Shown in pieces: positions 38,380 to 48,296 of a stretch of 64,000 bases of DNA. A program made the translations under genes and the position numbers. The stretch comes from Lates calcarifer (taxonomy: Eukaryota; Chordata; Actinopteri; Centropomidae), in contig NC_066845.1 in assembly GCF_001640805.2 (NCBI RefSeq), positions 23,624,307 through 23,688,306 of the forward strand. The letters run 5' to 3'. How positions within the stretch are numbered: the stretch's first letter is position 1; every line of letters begins with the position of its first letter. The notes under the pieces were generated by a model that did not search any database, was not told the origin of the DNA, and worked only from the letters and a program-made list of their open reading frames with translations.

Positions 38380-38535
38380 TAGAGTCTGTCTGGGGCACCG
38401 ACTGCGCATGACCGCCGGTGAACAACTTGCTGCTGAAGCGCTGCAAGTACAAAGAGGCTGCTGGTGGTGCGGACGAGGCGTGCTGCGTGCCACGGGGACT
38501 GAAGTATAAACTTGTACAGTTTTATCTGACTTTAT
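38380..38535 (+). promoter_or_regulatory. CpG-containing promoter of an unidentified + strand gene
   Basis: A GC/CpG-rich stretch rises out of AT-rich flanks. It has a TGCGCATG half-site of NRF1 type (near 38403-38410) and TATAAA at 38505-38510, about 145 nt before a consensus splice donor. Function inferred from layout only. Confidence 0.45.
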
Positions 38536-38653
38536 TACATTAGTCGGACAATTTTCCCTTCAAGAACTTCACTCTAAGGATAATCAGTCGAGTTAACAGA
38601 GAGGAGGAGTTGCATTCAAGTCCAAAAAGAGCCTGGGAGACACTTGGCGTCGG
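38536..38653 (+). other. Candidate non-coding first exon (5'UTR), gene unidentified, aopep by synteny
   Basis: A stretch without ATG ends in GG|GTAAGT (donor at 38654). Position and orientation, just upstream of and divergent from fbp1, match AOPEP (C9orf3), which lies beyond FBP1 on the opposite strand in mammals. No aopep coding exon was recognised in the following 25 kb, so the assignment rests on synteny alone. The downstream sequence would then be its first intron. Confidence 0.35.
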
Positions 38654-40309
38654 GTAAGTTGGACACTTCGCAGTCGCAGAGAGTTTCTTATAAATGCAAG
38701 AGATACAATAACTGCACTCTCCTTTAAGTATTTAAGCACTTGGGGGCATTTTTTGCCTTTATACGAACATGCACGAGCCTTTGGTTGAATTGGACGCGTT
38801 CAATGTGCCTTTCGGCGCATGTTGTTCTTGGGTCAGGTGGTCCTGCAGCGACCAGACCAGACAATCCCATGAAGCGCTGCTGGTTAAGCAGGATTATGTT
38901 TAAAGTCAGATGGTGTTTGTTGTACCTGCTCGTGCTGGTAATCTGTTGTGCTTGAGTATTTTTATTTGTATTTTTCTCGACCAACCAAGCTTTGTTCGCG
39001 CCAGACAGGTGTCTTGGAGGTACCTCACATGTTGCAGTACGGCTTGAACTTTGAACTCCAAGAGCATAAAAGCGTCTGCACGCATTGAGATGTAACTTTT
39101 GAGGCTTGTGGTGGTGGTTCCTTGAAGGCGTCTTGCTCTTAAAACCATGACCCTTCTCTGTCCACCTTAAATGACCCACAGTGACTCATCTTTGCCCGGG
39201 ATTTAGCAGCTTAAATCAGATTTTGCAACGTCCCAAACACCCTTACCTCAAGCCTCTGAAAGAATGTTATAGGTTCTTTTCTTCCACCGCACTCATTTTC
39301 ATTGCCTCCTCCGCACAGCTTGAAATACAGTACAGTGCTTGACTTAACAAAAGCCTCTTTATAGGCTATTGAAAGGGACTGTCATCAACTTTGAAATGTT
39401 ACATGCAGTGTAAATGAAGCTGCTGTTGGTTATATCTCGTGTCCAGTCTCCACAACCACACAGCTGAGTTTTCTTTTCTTCCTCTAGTCCTCAGTGATGT
39501 GGCATGCCACTGCCTATTTTTCTTACTGTCAGAAGTTGTGGTAGGGACTAAGTGGGGACGTAGACCTGGACGGTGGTCCCTATTGTGCTGGCCAAGAGCT
39601 GGGGTCAAATAGAGGGCTTCTTCATCCTCTCCTGACTCAGAGGCTTTCCCACATTTTCTTTAGAGATAAAGCACTGAATTGATATGTCAAGGGGAAGAAT
39701 ATGAGCATTGTGACGGCGGCTTAATGAAATTCTTCGGCTTCCAGTGTGGCACTTTTGGCATATCCCTGAATCCATTTTTCTACACTTGGGTATAATAAGT
39801 ACAGATTACATCCAGCAGACCAAACAAAGCATTCCTTCAGACATAAAAGTCCCAACCTGGGGTGTCTTTACTGAACGTGGTGCTCTTGTGAACAGCCACT
39901 ATGGAGGAAAATGTCATATTTTCTATAAATAATTTATAATAATAATGCAAGGGTGCAATTTAAGATTATTTGCAGATAACCTGTAAAATATCAGAAAACG
40001 GTTTTAAAAATCCATGATGAGGTTTTCATATGTCTGGTTTTGTCTGAGCAAAAGGCCCAAACTCAAAGATATTCTGTTTACAATCAAAGAAGAATAGAAA
40101 AAACAGAAAATATCCACCTTTGAGGAGATTGAACCAGTCAACTTTGTTATATTTTGCTTAAAAAATGACTTAAAATTTATAATCTTCCTAACTCAACTCT
40201 TAAGACTGACGATTCTTACTACATTGATTTTTTAGTGTGCGTGTTGTGCCTCTTGTTTATGTCTCTCAGACGTGTTCGTACTGTAACTAGCTTAGTGTTA
40301 AATCTGTAC

Positions 40310-40625
40310 ATTGTGCGTACTCCCCAGCAGCACACAGAGCATTCCTCAGCCTCTCACTGGTTTCCCACTAACACATAAGCAGATCTGGTGGAAGCACCGC
40401 CTGGCGTTGGTTGGTACATCAGGCTTAGCGCAGCGCTCTGGGTCCACATCATCAGGCCCGGGATCGTTCGGCCTTTGTGGACATATGGCAGAGGTCTCTC
40501 AATTAACACCTTGGTGAGACGAGCCCTCTGTACGCATGATCAAAGCTTGGCCTCCGCTGCTCAGATGTGTCACCCCCCCCCACACCCACCAGCCACAGCC
40601 TCCCTGTGATTATGACTCCCATCCC
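40310..40625. promoter_or_regulatory. Candidate conserved non-coding element A
   Basis: CpG-containing, non-repetitive island between AT-rich flanks, with a TCF/LEF-type ATCAAAG (about 40538-40546) and a cttagcgcagcgctctgg palindrome-like block. No long ORF matching a family. Conservation is not testable here. Confidence 0.2.
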
Positions 40626-41229
40626 TTCGCTGTTTGTTTAGAGAAAATGACTTCCACTCCACTGCGCCGTCTGAGCGGGTTGCACGTCAACTCTGGCCTT
40701 GCTTTTCTTGCGGCTGTACAGTTTTTGTGGAGTCCTTGCCGTGGTGTTTTCTCTGTAATTTTATGCTGGTGGGGTGTAAAAGTTGTAATTCAGTTTTGGA
40801 CGAACATCTGCGCATACTTCTGTCCCGTTTTATGCTTCTCTTGCATGTTTCAGTGCTAAAAATACTGCCTTTTGGTTTGAAAAAAAGAGCTGTACAACCC
40901 TGAGGAAACCACTCTTACTGCTCCCAGTGCTTGACTGTGGAGGTGAAGGGAGTTGTTACAGCTGCTCAGGTTTTAAAGTGTGGGATGAAGACCTACACGA
41001 GCCTTAGGGACTGCCCTGTTATTACAAGATCAAATCTACTTTGAATACTAAATCCACCAAAACTAAACAATTAGAGCTCCCCTGTAAGAACCAAAACCTT
41101 ATGGAGATATCAGATTAGGTTAAAGACAAGCCTTCGGGCGTGCACCTGTTAAAACACAGCCAGGACAGGAGACTTTTAATGGACTTGTTTAATGTAATAA
41201 AAACACACAAAAACACAAAAAAGAAAAGT

Positions 41230-41525
41230 CAAGCTTAAGGGAATCCTCCTAAAAGATTTCCAGTGGCCTGGGGCAGCCGCCAGACCAGCACTGCATTGTT
41301 TGCAAATTTGCTAGGAAGTCATTATTGAAGTGATCAAAGCTCTGGCAGAACTGCTCAGAAATCTTTCTAAATCACTGCTTGCCGGATTTAGAAGCTTAGC
41401 AGAGTCGCAGAGGCCTGAGATGGATTGGGACACATTTGTGTTGGCTGGGTTTGGCTTTTTCATGCACTCACTGATCAGAAATATTCAGAATGCTGTGAGG
41501 AATATTATTCAAAAGATCTAAGTTA
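41230..41525. promoter_or_regulatory. Candidate conserved non-coding element B with SOX/POU-like site
   Basis: Non-repetitive island containing CATTGTTTGCAAAT (41294-41307), close to the SOX-OCT composite, plus GATCAAAG (about 41332-41339). The 63-codon ORF inside has no recognised family. Confidence 0.25.
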
Positions 41526-41734
41526 AAGCTTGTAATTTTGATGTAAACAAGGTCAGATATTGATCTAAACACAAAGCAGTGTGTATGCATGTTAGCTAGT
41601 TCACAACCAAAGATTTTCTGAGATTGTTTACAAGGCTATTTTGTGGAAAGTTACTGTTTGTGACCAAGAAATAACGTAAACACGATACAATATGTTAATT
41701 AGCGAGCTTTAGAAGTGCTGCTAGGCTGATTTTG

Positions 41735-41930
41735 GTTGATTTCTGATGGGCTTTGGAGCAAGCTAGGCTAACAGTGTTCCGATATTTCTAGTCTTTGTGC
41801 TAAGCTAAGTTAGCTGGTTGCTGGCCTTAGCATCATATTTAGCCTACAGGTGTGAGAGTCATGTAAGCCTCAGCAAGAACCCAAATAATTGTATTCCCCA
41901 AAATGTCAAATGTCCCTCTTAAAGGTGCTA
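41735..41930 (+). repeat. Dispersed fish repeat (same family as 10579-10800)
   Basis: 'gtgctaagctaagttagctg' with the following 'gctggccttagcatcatatt' and 'ccccaaaatgtcaaatgt' matches the continuation of the common percomorph repeat. Followed by 'aaaggtgctatatgtaggtt', another frequent fish repeat motif. Confidence 0.5.
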
Positions 41931-42589
41931 TATGTAGGTTTTTTGCTATCACTACATATTAAGCACCACCCTCAGGTAAAGTTTTATACAGTTTTCTGCC
42001 TCACTAGTGTGGTTGTTTGCTCATTAAACTGATTATTAAAGATATTGTAAGTGTAATAAGGGGTAAGACAACTTTCAAACTTCCCAGCTTTCACTCTGTC
42101 TTCTTAATTTGCTCCAGTGCTCCTTTGTGTCCAAAAAAAACTTGATGAGAGGAAGCTGTTGTCTCACTGATGGTAGACTCGATAACCTCTTTCGCCCTCA
42201 AGGCCTGAAGTCCCCGTCAGTGGCATCTGCTGAAGCTGTGGACTGAGTTAATTGAAACTTTTGCAAACTTGCATTTTAGCCGTTCAACATATTTATGAAA
42301 CTCTGAACTCCCAAAATGTCACATAAAAAATCTGAGTATGTCCCCTCCTTGTGACCTGGGATGTATTTTATTTATTTGAGGATCAGTCGTACTGAGAGTT
42401 GTTTGTCGATTCAGTCCCCTGCGTGCTTCAACTTGTGTGAGCTTTTTGGTTGGGAGGAAAATTGTCGCGGTGAACATGAATGAGTGAAGGTATTTCTCTG
42501 TGTGTAGCTGGGATTAACCCCGGCTAAACCTTGAAGTGTGTTCCACAAAGATGTTTTGTTTTCTGGTATGTTAATCCCCTTTTCTTTCA

Positions 42590-42800
42590 TTCATGCCTCC
42601 TCTTAGTCATCATGTGCTCTCTATATCAGAGATGATCAGCAGGAAACATTGCCAATTTTCTATTTGCATATTATTTTGAGTCATGAATTCAGGATTTTTT
42701 TTTATCTCACAGATGATTTTTATGCTAATTTCCTTGGGTCATTTCCCCACTTTTTGCATATCTGATCCAACCTGTCATAAGCATTGAAGGGAAAATATCT
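42590..42800. promoter_or_regulatory. Candidate conserved non-coding element C
   Basis: AT-rich but complex sequence with octamer-like 'atttgcatat' (about 42662-42671), 'tatgctaatttcct' and 'tttgcatatctgatc'. This texture is typical of developmental enhancers in vertebrates. Inference only. Confidence 0.2.
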
Positions 42801-43650
42801 TCCTGAATCACTTTGACATGTATGCAACATTTTGGCCACACTCTCTGACATGTGGTTTATCCAGCATGTTAGCACAAAACACAAGTGCTACCGTTTAAAA
42901 CCAGATGATTTTTATCTTGGTTTATTAATGATTTCTTATGATCAGTGTCAGCTTTGCTTGTGGTACTGCCGTGAACCTGACTTTGTGCTTTCATGGTCTC
43001 TTCTAAAAGCTAATGTGGGGGTGGTACTGTGAATTAAATTAATCACACACCAAACAGATGCCCTGAAGTAAAAGTACAGTGCTTGACATGGCTTGCTAGA
43101 AGTGATTGTTTTGATATTTGACCACAATGGGAGGAGGAGGAGTGGCAGAAAAAAAACTGACTGTGGTGAGGCAGGGAACCCCAATTATCTTTCTCTGCCT
43201 TACCCATGCTTCAAGGGAAATGCAGATGATATCACTATCATACACTATGGCTATGTGGTGATATACTGTATAATATATTCTTTTTAGTCGGGTGCAGAGA
43301 GACATTTCTGCTGCTATTTCACCTACTTGTGAGCTGCGTGAAAGGGAATACATTTGTAAGGGGTGAAAACTTCACCAATACTTAAAGGACAGTGCCTGTT
43401 TTTCTTAACCTGGGTGTATTTTCCTGTGTTTTTGTGTGTAAATGACAAAATCTTTGAGCAAGAACTGTGTATCTGGTGTATCTAATCCAACTGGGCAATT
43501 GTCCACGTCAAAGTACATCCACTTAAAAGCTCGTTGAGATTGTTATTATAAGTGTCTGACAACATTAGGATAGGATTCCTACAGAGATAGACCATTTTAT
43601 TGAAGACTAAGATCCTCTTTGTTTAAGCAGAAGTGTCACTGTGTGTTGCT

Positions 43651-43881
43651 ACCAGACTCCATTGACAAAAACCTGAATTTTACTGTGTAGAACATGGGAA
43701 TCGCTGGAGTACCGCTACCCTGATTGGTTGGTTTGTTTGTGTTATTGAATGACTTTCAGTGGAACAAGTATTTAGATCCTCCTTAAGTAAAAGTAACACA
43801 AACAAACTAACCAGATCAAGGCAGTGGTATTCCAGCAACTCCTGCAAGGTAAAATAACTATTTTTGTCAATGGAGTCTGGT
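43651..43881. mobile_element. Long imperfect inverted repeat (arms about 92 and 86 nt), likely palindromic MITE
   Basis: Left arm 43651-43742 and right arm 43796-43881 are imperfect reverse complements around a 53-nt spacer. The outer ends ('accagactccattgacaaaa' against 'ttttgtcaatggagtctggt') are perfect over 20 nt, and the inner 'gtttgtttgtgt' against 'acacaaacaaac' is also perfect. The intervening stretch pairs with mismatches. No ORF. The spacer contains 'tccttaagtaaaagta', a common fish repeat motif. Confidence 0.75.
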
Positions 43882-44149
43882 GTTGGGAGTTGCTGCCTTG
43901 CTCCTGGTGTAGATTACCATCCCAGACATCCACCACTCTGGCCAAGGGTTAACCAGCAGTGCTTTTGTTGTTACTGGTCTATTTATTCCACAACACCACG
44001 GCAAATGCTTGGAGTCTGTTTTCCTACACTGAAATGCAGCGGAAATGATAGAGATTAACAAAACATTCAGCACTTATACATACCAAACATCCATGGCTGC
44101 CTGTGTCAGAAGGAAGTGTCAGTTTGTAGAAGCAGCTCACCTTCAGCTT

Positions 44150-44420
44150 GTCATTATCCCTTTAGCTCCACTTGTGAATGAAAGGCGAGTCCGCTGAAAA
44201 AAAGGGACGAGTGAAAAATCCCGCCTGTTTCTTGTACATTAAGCAGGACAAGGCAGGTGCAAAGGGAATTCAAGGCTCAATTGATACTGTGATAATCCCT
44301 CAGCTATGCAGGCATGCACAGACTTTCCCTGTCAAGTTGAAGCATTCCACAAGAAGGCAGTCTGATTCAATTTCGCCAGAACTCAACCCTTATCATGACA
44401 GCTAACCGGCCATAAACAGG
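44150..44420. promoter_or_regulatory. Candidate conserved non-coding element D
   Basis: Non-repetitive island running from 'aggcgagtccgctg' through 'ccctcagctatgcaggcatg' to 'ccagaactcaacccttatc'. No splice sites bound the ORF it contains. Confidence 0.2.
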
Positions 44421-45184
44421 TGGCATGCAAGCCTTGTTTACCAAACATACCATGCTCTATTTATGAAGTGTTGTATGTTTTCCACAAAGCACATATTTAG
44501 GGGAAACCTTTGGCTTTCTGTGCTAGTTTTATCACAGAAAAAGAACTCAGATTTCCAGTAATCAAGTCACCAGACAGCTATAACATTGTTCCAGAACAGT
44601 GATCACTGCAGCCACAAGTAACAATTACAGGATAATGTAATGCTAAAACATAGTATCAGTAACATAAGTAAAGAGGAGTCATAAAGAGGCTAAATGACTC
44701 CATAATCTTAGCAACATTACAGTATCTGTCAAAACTCTGCTAACATTAGCTGCCGAAAGCTACTGATTGCACCAGACCAAGTACGGCTGTATTGTAAATT
44801 AAACAAGGGTGCATTTTATTCACTTTTGTCTGTTCTGCGATGCTTTCTTTGCTGTTGCTGGGTTGAAGTTCCGTAGGTTTGATCAGTCAGCTCCAGTGGA
44901 TGTAAGTGTATATCATTTGGGCTCATTTGTAGGTGAATCTGTGGTCTCTTTAATTAAGAGAGTAGACAGTCATTACTCCACTTGAAGCCTCTTTTCAAAG
45001 CATGCTCACCCTCTGTGGGCTTAAAAGGTGGCTCTGAAAAGTCTGTAATATGCTTCTTTAAAGAGAAAGTAGGCTGTGAGGAAGCAGGAACGTGCTTTGG
45101 TTTGGTTTTTGTAATTCTCGGTATCTTACATGTTTTTATTAGTGTTTTAAGTAAAGTTCAAATGAATGGTTAATGAACTGACAG

Positions 45185-45460
45185 AACACTAATCTGCAGA
45201 AATTTTGATGATTAATTCATGTGTTTTAAGTGCTTTTTCTTAACCAAAAATGCCAAAATTCACCAGGGCTGGCTTCTCAAATGTTAAAATGTACCAGTTT
45301 TCTTTATCTTCAGTGACAATACATTGAATATCCTTTGGTTTGGACTGTTGGTCAGACAAATCAAGCAACTAGAAGCAGTCACCTCAAACTTTTGGTGTGT
45401 CTTTTATAGAGAAAATAATCAGCAGACTAATCTGTAAGGAAAATAATTGTTGGTCTTTTC
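45185..45460 (+). mobile_element. Diverged MITE copy 3 (AATCG-rich family)
   Basis: Retains the full internal order: 'accaaaaatgccaaaattca', 'ggcttctcaaatg', 'tgaatatcctttggtttgga', 'ttggtcagacaaatcaagc', 'gagaaaataatcagcagact'. Confidence 0.65.
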
Positions 45461-45821
45461 CTGCCATGAAAAGAGCAACTGTTGCAATCAGTTGGAAACA
45501 AACTACAATTAATTAGGCCCTGAAGGTAGAGTCTGTCATTCTCGAAGGATAGAAAACAGGGTGGAGTATCACCTTAATGAGAGGTGAGGCCTACCTTTAC
45601 ATGAACATCTTGCCTTGTGCAGCTTCTTAACCAAAGTTTAGTGGAAATGAGCCAATTTCTCCACACCTCCGTTATCGTCTACACCACATAAAGAGCTTCT
45701 GAATTTGTCTCTTGCCAGGGATGCCACTGTTTCCGGCTGAGACAACCCCAGATCCTCAGCCCCAGTAGTCACCAGGCTGCTCATATTACAGTGTCCCTCA
45801 CTGGCTGGTATTGTCAGGTTA

Positions 45822-45823
<2 letters not shown>

Positions 45824-45853
<30 letters not shown>
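45824..45853. repeat. (GT)15 microsatellite
   Basis: Perfect GT run immediately upstream of the CpG-rich promoter-like block. Confidence 0.95.
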
Positions 45854-45856
<3 letters not shown>

Positions 45857-45859
45857 GTG

Positions 45860-46051
45860 TCTGAGCGAGCGGCCGTGTTGTGATTGGCTCGCGCTCTGCC
45901 GTGTGAGACAGCGCCGGGTGACGTCTCCATGTTAATCCCTCATTTCTCTGTGGGATGTTTTCTCTCTGGTTGTACCGGGAGCCGTCTGTGAGTTGCAGCT
46001 GAGGGAAATGCATTCACTAAATAACTCTGAGACTTTTACGATATGAGGAAG
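45860..46051 (+). promoter_or_regulatory. CpG-rich promoter-like block with candidate first coding exon
   Basis: The block has an inverted CCAAT box (attgg, 45883-45887), many CpGs and a CRE-type TGACGTC (45919-45925). It ends at an ATG (46043) with only three codons before a consensus donor (AAG|GTGAGT, 46051/46052). This could be an alternative or independent first exon on the + strand. No downstream exon was recognised. Confidence 0.35.
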
Positions 46052-46796
46052 GTGAGTACAAAATATATTTCTGAGTTGGTAAGTTTGAGTTTAGGGGTGC
46101 GGGGAGAGGCGGTTGTTGTGTCTACAGCTGCTGCTTCACACATTCCCAGTCAAGATCCAGTCACTCTGACCTCACATGTGCGGCAGGCTGTACAAAAATT
46201 GGTATGTTGTGTTCTTTTCTTTGTCACCTTGTTTTGAGGGTGCTTACAGACTTAACTTGTTTGTTGTGGTTCAAACAAACTTGACTGGTTGGTTTGTTTC
46301 TTTTATGCTGGTATGAACTGTTACTTGAGCTCTGGTGCTGACTAAACAGAACAAGATTGACTTTCTCAGGCGATCTACATCTGATCTCCAGTTTCTGGTG
46401 CTCTGGTGTGTCACTGGTGGTGTTAAAGCAAAGCTAATCAGGCACATTATCCCACTGTTGTTCTTAACCTGTGGTCTTTGCACAGAAAATGTTCATCATC
46501 AGTCATGTTCTTTGACACTAGAGAAGTTAAAAAAATCTTCACATGGGGCCCATGAAGCACAGTGATGCAGGAATGACATGAAAGTGACCTGAGACACATC
46601 CGGTGATGTATTTATCACACAGATAGTAAACTGAAGGGCCTTGACATACCCAGATGCGTCATCTCTCATCCTCTGGTACAAGTTGCACTTTAAGCGGATC
46701 ATAAACATCAAAGTCAAAGTATTTATTGTCCTATGCACATTTAAAAACAACGACACCTCTGAAACAGGAGGTATAAAAAAATGAAAATATAAAATA

Positions 46797-46820
46797 TAGT
46801 AGTAGTAGTAGTAGTAGTAT
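46797..46820. repeat. (AGT)n microsatellite
   Basis: About seven and a half AGT units. Confidence 0.9.
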
Positions 46821-48089
46821 TAGGTAACGAAAGAATTGCTCGGCAGTCTGCTTTCTTATTCCAACAAGTTTACAAACGTGGCAACTGGCATCTTGGTGTA
46901 TTAGAGGATGAATATATCTGCTATCAGTGATTGGTCTACCGCTAGGTGTTTAATTGGGAGAACTGGCAGTTAGAGTTGGGATGGATTATACATGTGCTTG
47001 TTGCACTGATGTCTGTCTGTTGTAAACAAAGCAGTGATTAAATGACAATTAAGCCATTTCTAGTGGTTGTTGTGTGATCGATTGGGGCTAAAAAGCAATG
47101 TTAATTCATAAATCAGATTTATGATGTATAGACCAAACCCTGATCAATTAATAGCATAGGTTATCCCAACGGGTTTGCTCATTTGGAAGGTGCAAGCAGA
47201 GGCGTCGTTCAGCTGAAACCATTGGACTCTTCGATGTATATATGAGCTGATAAGCAACAAGAAACTGCAGTACAGAAATGGCAGACAAGGTTTGAGGAGT
47301 GGCTGTCTGCTAAAAGTCAATGAGTCGATGCATCAGTTTGTTTAAGCATTTCTATGGAAGTAATTAAGACAACACTTGGGGAATTTTTGTTACACAAGAC
47401 CATGTTCTTTCATAGGAAAACGTCACAACCACTGAGCATCAACTGGACATTTTCCAAATGAAGCTCCACTGAGTTAAAGTGAACTCTTCCCAGTCTGAGG
47501 TGAAGGCATGGGACGGTTTACCAGTTTGCAGAAGTTTTCCTCTAATTAAAGTCGATATCTGATCTCCACTGGTCATGTGACAAACCAGTAGTAAACCACT
47601 TAAGTCAGGTGATGACAACAAAACTCTGAAGTGGTCTTGAAATCGGAAGCAAAGCTTTTTTTTTCTTGCAGTTTGATGTCAGCCACATGCCTTTGATTGA
47701 GTGTACAAACATCTTTCCGAAGAAGGTCGGGCAGTTTCTCAGTAAACTGTTAAACTGCAGCAGTAAATTATTTCCTCCTACGGTCAGTGGGGCTGTGTTT
47801 ACAGTGGAGATTGACTCCCCGGTGACACCATCGATCTTATCTGCTTGGAGTTGAAGCTCCTGTGCACATGAAGGCCGGCTGTCAGCACGACAGAATCAAC
47901 ACACAGCACGGGAAGTGTTTTTAATAAGAACACGTAGATGATGTTGATGCCGTTTTTTTACGATAAAGGCTTTTATTGATACTTTTATTCTCTCACTTAG
48001 CTTTTGAAGTGTGTGAACCTTTTGCTGCGTCGTGTTTGACTGTTTGACTTCAGTCCTCATCACTGCGCCACGGTGAGGTCGGCTCAACA

Positions 48090-48296
48090 ATGGCCCTGCG
48101 TCCTCTCAGGTTTCAGTTTCCACAAAGTGAGGGGCAGGTCGCCATGGCAACGCCGTTCACGGGCTCCCTGACCCATCCCATGTTCCCCCCTTGGAGGGAG
48201 TGTAGAGCACAGGTTGGCGTATTAGGCATCTTTTGTGCAACTGGGGCTGCAATTGTTGGACTTATTCTGACTGGGGTCATAACTGTGACAGAATGA
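48090..48296 (+). CDS. 68-codon ORF with a hydrophobic segment, doubtful
   Basis: A higher-GC ORF (MALRPLRFQFPQSEG at the start) whose second half is a single hydrophobic stretch of about 20 residues (LGIFCATGAAIVGLILTGVI). I do not recognise it. No clear splice sites or promoter frame it, and it overlaps a strong RFX-like motif. It may be a fragment of an unrecognised exon or simply a CpG-rich regulatory element read in one frame. Confidence 0.15.
   Translation: MALRPLRFQFPQSEGQVAMATPFTGSLTHPMFPPWRECRAQVGVLGIFCATGAAIVGLILTGVITVTE
48138..48151. promoter_or_regulatory. RFX X-box-like palindrome
   Basis: GTCGCCATGGCAAC matches the symmetrical RFX consensus (GTYRCC followed by RGYAAC, zero or short spacer) at every position. 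It lies in a small CpG-containing island. Confidence 0.5.

Larger units (their letters stand above)
35518..38380. other. Intergenic region upstream of fbp1
   Basis: No gene seen. The first 350 bp should contain the fbp1 promoter and 5'UTR, but no TATA box is obvious; a CCAAT occurs on the plus strand near 35632. Transposon debris fills much of the remainder and is listed separately. Confidence 0.6.

Noticed and set aside
48090..48296. Considered the short hydrophobic ORF as an emopamil-binding-protein N-terminus.
   Set aside because: Only a vague resemblance in the hydrophobic segment; the conserved residues of that family are absent.
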